5,230 bases of DNA, from the NCBI GenBank assembly GCA_015057755.1, contig SVDR01000102.1:1-5230 (forward strand), written 5' to 3'. The notes beneath the pieces are model-generated. The model saw nothing but the letters and a program-made list of their open reading frames with translations. It was not told where the DNA came from and ran no database searches. Shown piece by piece: positions 1 through 5,230 of the stretch. The position numbers and the translations under genes were made by a program. Every line of letters begins with the position of its first letter. Position 1 is the stretch's first letter. Origin of the DNA: Lachnoclostridium sp. Lineage in GTDB: Bacteria > Bacillota_A > Clostridia > Lachnospirales > Lachnospiraceae.

Positions 1-608
1 TTCCTTATGTGAACAACTTCAGCGGAGGATTCGCCCGTATTGAGAATGGTAAGCCGAGAGAATTTACAGAATATATCGTAACCGGCGACATGGACAAGAA
101 GTTCAGCAACAGCAAGGTATCCAGAGAATATACTCAGTACTATGAAGGACATAATTTTGAATTTGCTTCTGAGACAAGACCGGTTGACCTTACAACAGAG
201 AACGGGTCTTTCAGCTGTACATTCATCGATCTCCCCTTCAAGCATAATGGTTCTGAGTTAAAGTATGACGAAGCATCTCAGACATATCTTTACTCTGAAT
301 ACGGCCAGCCTCATTTAGATGCAGGCAACAACAATCAGCAGCTGGCATTCAAGAACCTGATCATTCAGAATGCGACTCATCGTCAGTTTGATGATCACGG
401 ATACATGATCTTCAACATTCTTGATTCCGATCGCGACGGTTACTTCATCACGAACGGAACAGCCATTCCGATCAAATGGTCCAAGGCAACCGATACAGGC
501 CATACTCGTTATACTGACCTGGAAGGCAACGAGATCACATTCAACACAGGCAAGACTTACATCGCAATCGTAAGCGATACTCAGTGGCCGGATCTTGTAT
601 TACAGTAA
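1..608 (+). CDS. DUF3048 (YerB-like) family protein, 3' part only
   Basis: The reading frame is open from the left edge (codons Pro-Tyr-Val precede Asn-Asn-Phe), so the GTG at position 9 is an internal Val codon, not a start. About 201 C-terminal residues are visible, ending at TAA 606-608. I assign the DUF3048/YerB family from the pattern of the C-terminal half. A stretch NLIIQNATHRQFDDHG is followed by a beta-rich tail with GYFITNGTAIPIKWSK, then a TRYTDLEGNEITFNTGKTYI stretch and a final IAIVSD. This matches the usual ending in which a small residue-rich 'G-ample-W-K ... R-y-D-G-e-i-l-n-G-k-t-w-I' module closes the protein. Family members are typically about 330-380 residues and often secreted lipoproteins, so the signal peptide and most of the first domain would lie outside. 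The molecular function of the family is not established. Codon use is strongly selected (9 of 10 Lys codons are AAG), unlike the next gene. A strong terminator follows 12 bp after the stop, so this is the end of its transcription unit. The family call is by eye from sequence pattern. Confidence 0.8.
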   Translation, partial: PYVNNFSGGFARIENGKPREFTEYIVTGDMDKKFSNSKVSREYTQYYEGHNFEFASETRPVDLTTENGSFSCTFIDLPFKHNGSELKYDEASQTYLYSEYGQPHLDAGNNNQQLAFKNLIIQNATHRQFDDHGYMIFNILDSDRDGYFITNGTAIPIKWSKATDTGHTRYTDLEGNEITFNTGKTYIAIVSDTQWPDLVLQ

Positions 609-620
609 ACAGCACTACCA

Positions 621-656
621 GCGGCATACATTTAAAATGTATGCCGCATTTTTATT
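621..656 (+). terminator. Intrinsic terminator after the DUF3048 gene
   Basis: A perfect 10-bp stem (GCGGCATACA at 621-630 with TGTATGCCGC at 638-647) can extend by two A-T pairs to leave a 3-nt loop. It is followed by ATTTTTATT, giving a classic U-tract on the + strand. It lies 12 bp past the stop codon of the upstream gene. There is no comparable T-run on the other strand, so it acts one way only. Confidence 0.92.
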
Positions 657-683
657 GTCTTTCACCGCGTTTAATTGTACAAT
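655..683 (+). promoter_or_regulatory. SigA-type promoter for the fruK-like kinase
   Basis: A -35 box TTGTCT (655-660, four of six consensus bases) and a -10 box TACAAT (678-683, five of six) are separated by exactly 17 bp. Transcription would start near 690, giving a leader of about 27 nt before the ATG at 717. The -35 begins in the tail of the preceding terminator's U-tract zone, so the two units are packed with no spacer. This is a sequence match only. A 10-bp palindrome, ATTGTACAAT (674-683), overlaps the -10 and could be an operator. Confidence 0.65.
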
Positions 684-704
684 AATTCCATAAATCATGT
701 TGGC

Positions 705-709
705 AGGAG
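705..709 (+). promoter_or_regulatory. Ribosome binding site fixing the kinase start
   Basis: AGGAG lies 7 nt before the ATG at 717. It supports that ATG over the upstream in-frame TTG at 675, which lies upstream of the predicted transcription start near 690 and has no such site. The protein starting at 717 begins MIYTVTFNPSLDY, the usual N-terminus of PfkB-family sugar-phosphate kinases. Confidence 0.85.
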
Positions 710-716
710 TATTGCT

Positions 717-1619
717 ATGATATATACCGTTACATTTAATCCATCGTTAGACTATATTATTTCCGTCGATAACTTTGAAACAGGTCGGACCAATCGCACC
801 AGCTCAGAATTGATCTTGCCCGGCGGCAAAGGTCTCAATGTTTCTACCGTTCTCTGGAATCTGGGTGTGAAATCTATTGCGCTGGGATTCACCGCAGGAT
901 TTACCGGTGCCGAAATTGAAAAAAGATGTAAAGAGATCGGCTTTCTCTGCGACTTTATAACGCTCAACAGCGGAATGTCCAGGATTAATATAAAACTAAA
1001 AGATTCCAGCAGCACCGAAATCAATGGCTGCGGACCGGATATTGACGGCCATGCACTCAAGAAGCTTTTTCATAAGCTGAGTCATCTGTCCAAATACGAC
1101 ACATTGGTACTCGCCGGAAGCATTCCAAAAAGCATATCCAACACCATTTACCGGGATATTCTTGCCATTACCAATCGTAAAAATATTACTTCTGTAATTG
1201 ATGCCACCGGAGAACTGCTGACGAACACACTTCCACTTCATCCATTTCTTATAAAACCCAATCTACAGGAACTGGAAGATATTTTCGGAGTTCATTTATA
1301 TGCAAAAGAAGACATTGTAACCTGTGCCCAGAAGCTCCAGAGCATGGGAGCGCGCAATGTTTTGGTCTCTTTGGGAAAAGAAGGAGCTGTTCTGGTTTCA
1401 GAAACAGGGGATTGCATTTCCCTTCGAGCTCCTAACGGCACACTTATCAACGCTGTCGGCGCCGGCGACTCTATGGTGGCAGGCTTTCTGACCGGCTGGA
1501 GTGAACAAAGAGACTATCTGTATGCGCTTAAGATGGCAGTGGCCTCCGGAAGTGCCAGCGCCTTTTCCGAAACATTAGCCTCCAAAAACGCAGTCCAGCA
1601 TTTATACAACCAGCTTTAG
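717..1619 (+). CDS. fruK: 1-phosphofructokinase (PfkB family), probable
   Basis: A 300-residue cytoplasmic kinase of the PfkB/ribokinase fold. The predicted reaction is ATP-dependent phosphorylation of fructose 1-phosphate to fructose 1,6-bisphosphate, feeding PTS-imported fructose into glycolysis. Visible landmarks are the N-terminal TVTFNPSLDY strand and the first PfkB signature PGGKGLNVS (35-43). There is also an SRINIKL strand (88-94) typical of FruK/LacC, GSIPKSI (134-140), LIKPNLQEL (178-186), and the second signature NAVGAGDSMVAGF (245-257) with GAGDS forming the anion hole and Asp251 as the expected catalytic base. Length matches the family (about 300-310). The start is set by AGGAG seven bases upstream. 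Closely related tagatose-6-phosphate kinase (LacC) is the main alternative and cannot be excluded by eye. No fruA PTS transporter or fruR-type regulator sits beside it: it is flanked by terminators and appears monocistronic. Codon use is relaxed (13 of 18 Lys codons AAA, several ATA Ile), unlike the upstream gene and the str genes. Confidence 0.85.
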   Translation: MIYTVTFNPSLDYIISVDNFETGRTNRTSSELILPGGKGLNVSTVLWNLGVKSIALGFTAGFTGAEIEKRCKEIGFLCDFITLNSGMSRINIKLKDSSSTEINGCGPDIDGHALKKLFHKLSHLSKYDTLVLAGSIPKSISNTIYRDILAITNRKNITSVIDATGELLTNTLPLHPFLIKPNLQELEDIFGVHLYAKEDIVTCAQKLQSMGARNVLVSLGKEGAVLVSETGDCISLRAPNGTLINAVGAGDSMVAGFLTGWSEQRDYLYALKMAVASGSASAFSETLASKNAVQHLYNQL

Positions 1620-1672
1620 CAAACAAAAAGGTATCGAAAGACCCGAACAGGTCCTCGATACCTTTATTTTAT
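1620..1672. terminator. Bidirectional intrinsic terminator between converging genes
   Basis: The 11-bp arms AAAGGTATCGA (1627-1637) and TCGATACCTTT (1655-1665) pair perfectly, and GACC (1640-1643) with GGTC (1650-1653) extends the stem above a small bulge to a 6-nt loop. On the + strand the stem runs into TTTATTTTAT. On the - strand it runs into TTTTTGTTTG. Both directions therefore have U-tracts, ending the kinase transcript and the transporter transcript. It fills nearly the whole 49-bp gap, and the + strand U-tract overlaps the transporter's stop codon (1669-1671). Confidence 0.93.
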
Positions 1673-3048
1673 AATGTAATCCAGCCCATTACATTGGCAA
1701 CGGAACTGATTAAAATTATAATCGTACAAATCGGCGCCAGATAACGCATAACAAATGCATATACCTTTTCCCGGCCAAATGCAGAAGACTTTCTTACTTC
1801 ATCTGCTACATTTTTACATCCGATCACTCGAACAACAAGCATACAGGTAGCAAATGCCGCAATCGGCATCATTACAGAATTGGTAAGGAAATCCAGAAAA
1901 TCCAAAATGCTCATTCCCATGATCGTCACAAAGTCCCAGACACCAAATCCAAATGCACTGGCAGTTCCTAACGCAAGCATCACAACCGCCATTGCTCCAA
2001 TACCTTTCTTTCTACTCCAGCTCAATTCATCTGTTAATGTAGACACGGCAGTTTCCAAAAGTGCAATAGAACTTGTGATCGCAGCAAACAGAACCATTGT
2101 AAAGAAAGCAAAACCGATCACATTGCCGAATCCCATGCTGTCAAAAACCTTCGGAAGAGTAATAAACATCAGCGGAACTCCTGCATTTAGTGTATCCGGA
2201 TCTCCTCCGGAAAAAGCAAACACACTTGGAATCACCATTAATCCTGCCAAAACAGCAATACCTGTATCACACAATTCAACTCTGGATGTTGATTTTGCAA
2301 TATCCACATCATCTGACAGATAGGAACCATAGGTATATAAAATACCCATAGCTATAGACAGAGAATAAAACATCTGCCCCATAGCTGCTACTACTGTCAT
2401 TATAGAAAAGTTCTCAAAATTGGGGATAAGGAAGTATTTCACCCCCTCTATTGCTCCCGGGCGGGTTACAGAATAAACAGCCACCACTATAGCCAAGACA
2501 ACAAGTATCGGCATCATTACCTTGGAAACTCTCTCAATTCCATTCTTAACACCCGCAAGAATAATCGCAAATGCAATAGCCGCATATACCAGATACCACA
2601 GTTCTGCGCTCATGGAATCTGCAATAAACGTGACAAAATATCCGTCCTGAGCTAATTCTGAAGAATTCCCATTTATGTATTCTATAATATACTTGATAAC
2701 CCAGCCGCCAATGACCGAATAATACGGAACAATCAGCATGGGTATTACCGCATTGATCCATCCGCCGAACCGAAAAGCCTTCCCTTTGCCAAAAGTCATA
2801 AAAGCTCCAACCGGGCTCTTCTTTGTCTTACGGCCAATCGCTGTCTCGGACACAATCAGGGCATAACCAAATGTAAGCATTAAGACAAGATATGTTAAAA
2901 GGAACATGCCTCCGCCATGTCTCGCCGCCAGATAAGGAAATCTGCAGATATTGCCAAGGCCAACCGCAGATCCTGCTGCCGCTAAAATATATCCCAATCC
3001 ACCGGAAAACCTGGCTCTCTGCCCTCGCTCTTTATTATTCTCCTGCAT
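1669..3048 (-). CDS. Sodium-dependent NSS-family transporter (SNF/MhsT-like)
   Basis: A 459-residue integral membrane protein of the neurotransmitter:sodium symporter family, expected to import an amino acid or related small molecule with Na+. I count 11 hydrophobic helices, at roughly 18-40, 46-70, 97-125, 151-167, 177-194, 213-243, 256-280, 310-335, 351-372, 386-410 and 433-457. This is the short bacterial form exemplified by MhsT rather than the 12-helix LeuT. Helix 1 has GSAVGLGN (26-33), the gating-type Arg36 in CRFP, and a GGG turn (45-47). Helix 6 has GQMFYSLSIAMG (224-235) around the expected unwound segment, followed by YTYGSYLS. Helix 8 has AAITSSIALLE (322-332), aligning Ala322, Thr325 and Ser326 with the LeuT Na2 site. 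The ATG at 3048 has AAGGAG (3058-3063) nine bases upstream. Substrate cannot be read from the sequence. It lies downstream of tuf on the same strand but behind a terminator and with its own likely promoter, so it is probably not part of the str operon. Confidence 0.93.
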   Translation of the reverse strand: MQENNKERGQRARFSGGLGYILAAAGSAVGLGNICRFPYLAARHGGGMFLLTYLVLMLTFGYALIVSETAIGRKTKKSPVGAFMTFGKGKAFRFGGWINAVIPMLIVPYYSVIGGWVIKYIIEYINGNSSELAQDGYFVTFIADSMSAELWYLVYAAIAFAIILAGVKNGIERVSKVMMPILVVLAIVVAVYSVTRPGAIEGVKYFLIPNFENFSIMTVVAAMGQMFYSLSIAMGILYTYGSYLSDDVDIAKSTSRVELCDTGIAVLAGLMVIPSVFAFSGGDPDTLNAGVPLMFITLPKVFDSMGFGNVIGFAFFTMVLFAAITSSIALLETAVSTLTDELSWSRKKGIGAMAVVMLALGTASAFGFGVWDFVTIMGMSILDFLDFLTNSVMMPIAAFATCMLVVRVIGCKNVADEVRKSSAFGREKVYAFVMRYLAPICTIIILISSVANVMGWITL

Positions 3049-3083
3049 ACTAATCTACTCCTTCAAAAAAGTCACACCCGAAG

Positions 3084-3092
3084 AGTATAGCA
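3084..3092 (-). promoter_or_regulatory. Extended -10 promoter for the NSS transporter
   Basis: Read on the - strand, TGCTATACT (3092 down to 3084) is an extended -10 element (TGn plus TATACT, five of six consensus). No good -35 is present 16-18 bp upstream (the best is TAGAAG), which is typical of extended -10 promoters. The start would be near 3077, giving a leader of about 29 nt carrying AAGGAG. It lies just downstream of the tuf terminator. Sequence match only. Confidence 0.5.
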
Positions 3093-3120
3093 TATTTCCA
3101 TTTATTCTTCTACCTTTTAA

Positions 3121-3156
3121 ACAAAAAAATTCCCAGAGCTTATTGCTCTGGGAATT
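3121..3156 (-). terminator. Intrinsic terminator of tuf / end of the str operon
   Basis: Read on the - strand, a perfect 12-bp stem (3145-3156 with 3128-3139; core CTCTGGGAATT/AATTCCCAGAG) has a 5-nt loop. It is followed by a run of T residues (3127-3123, continuing the T bases at the stem base). It begins 24 bp after the tuf stop. The + strand lacks a T-run, so it acts only for tuf. Confidence 0.93.
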
Positions 3157-3180
3157 AATATCATTGTATATTAGCTATTC

Positions 3181-4368
3181 TTATTCGATAACTGTAGCAA
3201 CACGGCCAGATCCTACTGTACGGCCACCCTCACGGATAGCGAATGTAAGACCCTGCTCCATAGCGATCGGGTGGATGAGCTCGATTGTCATCTCAACGTT
3301 GTCGCCAGGCATGCACATCTCTGTGCCTTCCGGAAGGTTGATAACGCCTGTTACGTCAGTTGTTCTGAAGTAGAACTGCGGTCTGTAGTTGTTGAAGAAA
3401 GGTGTATGACGGCCACCCTCGTCCTTTGTCAGAACGTAAACCTGAGCTGTGAACTTTGTATGGCACTTAACGCTGCCCGGTTTGGAAAGAACCTGTCCTC
3501 TTTCGATCTCTGTTCTCTGAACACCACGAAGGAGTGCACCGATGTTGTCACCAGCCTGAGCCTCATCAAGAAGCTTACGGAACATCTCGATACCTGTTAC
3601 AACTGTCTTACGGGACTCTTCCTTGATACCAACGATTTCAACTTCCTCGTTGAGGTGAAGTGTACCACGCTCTACTCTACCTGTAGCTACTGTACCACGA
3701 CCTGTGATTGTGAATACGTCCTCAACAGGCATAAGGAACGGCTTATCTGTTGCACGCTCCGGATCCGGAATGTAGGAATCAACTGTATCCATGAGCTCCA
3801 TAACCTTGTCGCCCCACTCGCCCATCGGATCGTTGAGTGCCTGAAGTGCGGAACCCTTAACGATCGGACAGTCATTGAAGTCGTACTCTTCAAGCTGCTC
3901 TGTGATCTCCATCTCAACCAGCTCAAGAAGCTCTTCGTCGTCTACCATATCACACTTGTTCATGAATACTACGATGTACGGAACACCTACCTGACGGGAA
4001 AGAAGGATGTGCTCTTTTGTCTGAGCCATAACACCGTCAGTTGCAGCTACTACGAGGATAGCACCATCCATCTGAGCAGCACCTGTGATCATGTTCTTAA
4101 CGTAGTCAGCATGTCCAGGGCAGTCAACGTGTGCATAGTGTCTGTTCTCTGTCTGGTACTCAACGTGTGCTGTGGAGATTGTGATACCACGCTCTCTCTC
4201 TTCCGGAGCCTTATCGATGTTTTCGAAATCTACCTTAGCGTTACCAGCAACTCTCTCAGCGAGAACTTTTGTGATAGCAGCTGTTAAAGTTGTTTTACCA
4301 TGGTCAACGTGTCCGATGGTACCAATGTTACAATGAGTTTTGCCTCTTTCGAATTTAGCCTTTGCCAT
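3181..4368 (-). CDS. tuf: Elongation factor Tu
   Basis: A complete 395-residue EF-Tu, the usual length. This GTPase carries aminoacyl-tRNA to the ribosomal A site in the cytoplasm. The G domain shows G1 GHVDHGKT (19-26), switch I RGITIS (60-65), G3 DCPGH (82-86) with the GTP-hydrolysis His86, G4 NKCD (137-140) and G5 SAL (173-175). Domain 2 follows from about residue 209 ([18 protein letters not shown]), and domain 3 from about 300 to the end, closing with [15 protein letters not shown]. The ATG at 4368 is preceded by TAAGGAGGA (4377-4385), a very strong ribosome binding site with 8-nt spacing. It follows fusA on the same strand with a 132-bp gap, the standard str operon order, and ends in its own terminator. 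A near-consensus promoter in the gap suggests additional transcription independent of fusA, as expected for a protein made in excess of EF-G. No missing key residues were seen. Confidence 0.99.
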   Translation of the reverse strand: MAKAKFERGKTHCNIGTIGHVDHGKTTLTAAITKVLAERVAGNAKVDFENIDKAPEERERGITISTAHVEYQTENRHYAHVDCPGHADYVKNMITGAAQMDGAILVVAATDGVMAQTKEHILLSRQVGVPYIVVFMNKCDMVDDEELLELVEMEITEQLEEYDFNDCPIVKGSALQALNDPMGEWGDKVMELMDTVDSYIPDPERATDKPFLMPVEDVFTITGRGTVATGRVERGTLHLNEEVEIVGIKEESRKTVVTGIEMFRKLLDEAQAGDNIGALLRGVQRTEIERGQVLSKPGSVKCHTKFTAQVYVLTKDEGGRHTPFFNNYRPQFYFRTTDVTGVINLPEGTEMCMPGDNVEMTIELIHPIAMEQGLTFAIREGGRTVGSGRVATVIE

Positions 4369-4444
4369 TTTGGAAATCCTCCTTAAATTACATATCGCCC
4401 TTAGGCATTTTTAATAAATATTTTGTTTATGATTCTCATCACGC

Positions 4445-4474
4445 TATCTATGATTATATTTCAAATCATAGATA
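4445..4474. repeat. Perfect inverted repeat in the fusA-tuf gap
   Basis: Arms TATCTATGATT (4445-4455) and AATCATAGATA (4464-4474) are perfect 11-bp complements around an 8-nt centre. No T-run follows on either strand, so it is not a standard terminator. It covers the -10 box and most of the spacer of the predicted tuf promoter. In RNA reading through from fusA it can fold fully. RNA started at the internal promoter would begin at about the distal end of the element and so lack the hairpin. It could be a protein-binding operator, an RNA processing site or chance AT-rich pairing. The role is unknown. Confidence 0.85.
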
Positions 4475-4481
4475 TTTTCAA
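4453..4481 (-). promoter_or_regulatory. Internal SigA-type promoter for tuf
   Basis: Read on the - strand, a -35 TTGAAA (4481-4476, five of six) and a perfect -10 TATAAT (4458-4453) are separated by exactly 17 bp. An A/T-rich stretch (4482-4500) upstream of the -35 could act as an UP element. The start would be near 4446, giving a leader of about 78 nt with a strong ribosome binding site. It lies wholly in the fusA-tuf gap. Confidence 0.8.
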
Positions 4482-4500
4482 GACTATTTTATTGCTTTAA

Positions 4501-5230
4501 TTATTTTTTTGCAGAGATAACTTTCTCCTGAACACTCTTCGGAACCTGCTCGTATTTCTCGAAGAACATAGAGTAGTTACCACGACCCTGAGTCTTGGAA
4601 CGAAGGTCTGTTGCGTATCCGAACATCTCTGCTAACGGAACGTAACCTCTAACCATCTTTCCGCCGCCTACGTCGTCCATACCTTCGATACGGCCGCGTC
4701 TGGAGTTGATGTCACCGATAACATCACCCATGTACTCTTCCGGCATGGAAACCTCTACCTTCATGATAGGCTCAAGAAGAACTGCATTTGCCTTAGCCAT
4801 AGCATCCTTGAAAGCAAGGGAGCCGGCAATGTGGAATGCCATTTCACTGGAGTCTACCTCATGGTAGGAACCATCGTATACGTTAGCGTATACACCAAGT
4901 ACAGGGAATCCGCCAAGGATACCAGCCTTTGTAGCCTCTTCGATACCTTCGCCGACTGCCGGGATGTATTCCTTCGGAATAGCACCGCCAACAACGCTGG
5001 ACTCGAACTTGAATGTTTCTTCAGCGTTCGGATCCATAGGCTCGAAGCGAACCTTACAGTGACCGTACTGACCACGACCACCGGACTGCTTAGCGTACTT
5101 GCTGTCAACTTCAACAGCCTTAGTAAATGTCTCCTTGTAAGCAACCTGAGGAGCACCTACGTTAGCCTCAACCTTAAACTCACGAAGAAGTCTGTCAACG
5201 ATGATCTCAAGGTGAAGTTCACCCATACCA
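4501..5230 (-). CDS. fusA: Elongation factor G, 3' part only
   Basis: The frame is open at the right edge: the ATG at 5226 is preceded in frame by a Gly codon and forms the internal motif GMGELHLEI, so it is not the start. The visible 242 or so residues are the last third of EF-G (usually about 690-700), the GTPase that drives tRNA-mRNA translocation. The end of domain III is seen as [13 protein letters not shown]. Domain IV includes [13 protein letters not shown] (47-59 of the visible part) and the tip loop [14 protein letters not shown] (119-132), which reaches the decoding centre. Domain V begins near [19 protein letters not shown] (151-169) and holds [11 protein letters not shown] (173-183). 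It ends AKK-TAA at 4501. The nucleotide-binding domain lies outside the window. Position directly upstream of tuf marks this as the str operon. No U-tract terminator separates it from tuf. Confidence 0.98.
   Translation of the reverse strand, partial: GMGELHLEIIVDRLLREFKVEANVGAPQVAYKETFTKAVEVDSKYAKQSGGRGQYGHCKVRFEPMDPNAEETFKFESSVVGGAIPKEYIPAVGEGIEEATKAGILGGFPVLGVYANVYDGSYHEVDSSEMAFHIAGSLAFKDAMAKANAVLLEPIMKVEVSMPEEYMGDVIGDINSRRGRIEGMDDVGGGKMVRGYVPLAEMFGYATDLRSKTQGRGNYSMFFEKYEQVPKSVQEKVISAKK

Noticed and set aside
663..676. Possible catabolite-repression (cre) site between the -35 and -10 of the kinase promoter
   Set aside because: The complement TTAAACGCGGTGAA resembles a cre core, but it has several mismatches at fixed positions, too weak to call.
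675..716. Upstream TTG start adding 14 residues to the kinase
   Set aside because: The TTG is upstream of the predicted transcription start and has no ribosome binding site. The ATG at 717 has AGGAG at the right distance and gives the normal family N-terminus.
752..1241. Two overlapping - strand open frames opposite the kinase gene
   Set aside because: Short, antisense to a gene with clear PfkB signatures, without ribosome binding support or family resemblance.
1880..2323. 147-codon open frame on the + strand opposite the NSS transporter
   Set aside because: It is antisense to a clear membrane protein gene, has no recognisable family, and reads as the complement of transmembrane codons.
3271..4287. 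Long open frame of 338 codons on the + strand opposite tuf
   Set aside because: It lies wholly antisense to a complete, highly conserved EF-Tu gene, is unusually rich in Cys and Leu, and matches nothing I recognise. It is a by-product of tuf's biased codons.
4445..4474. Inverted repeat as a terminator between fusA and tuf
   Set aside because: No T-run follows the stem on either strand and the stem is AT-rich, so it should not terminate efficiently.

Overview
The window looks like an ordinary chromosomal segment of a low-to-mid GC Firmicute. A gut clostridial lineage such as Lachnospiraceae is my best guess, from the EF-Tu and EF-G sequences, the DUF3048 (YerB-type) protein, the short 11-helix NSS transporter and the strong AAGGAGG-type ribosome binding sites. 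The family-level placement is inference. There are no phage, transposon, CRISPR or RNA-gene signatures.

Layout, left to right. (1) On the + strand is the 3' part of a DUF3048 family gene, its start lying outside the window, closed by a strong intrinsic terminator. (2) On the + strand is a single PfkB-family sugar-phosphate kinase, most likely 1-phosphofructokinase (FruK). It has its own SigA-type promoter, whose -35 starts in the U-tract zone of the previous terminator. (3) A compact bidirectional terminator fills the 49-bp gap between two converging genes. (4) On the - strand is a sodium-dependent NSS-family transporter with an apparent extended -10 promoter. (5) On the - strand is tuf (EF-Tu), followed by its own terminator. 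(6) On the - strand is the 3' part of fusA (EF-G), running off the right edge.

fusA-tuf is the distal end of the classical str operon, ending at the terminator near 3121-3156. The 132-bp fusA-tuf gap has no U-tract terminator, so readthrough is expected. It also carries a near-consensus promoter (TTGAAA, 17 bp, TATAAT), so tuf can be transcribed both from the operon and on its own. That promoter is interlaced with a perfect 11-bp-arm inverted repeat, which is the most interesting non-coding structure here. The transporter, kinase and DUF3048 protein appear to be separate transcription units with no clear shared pathway. No stretch over 300 bases lacks a gene.

I do not see a previously undescribed biological system. 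The items worth a second look are regulatory: the tuf promoter palindrome, a small palindrome on the fruK -10 element, an apparently stand-alone fruK, and contrasting codon use between the first two genes.
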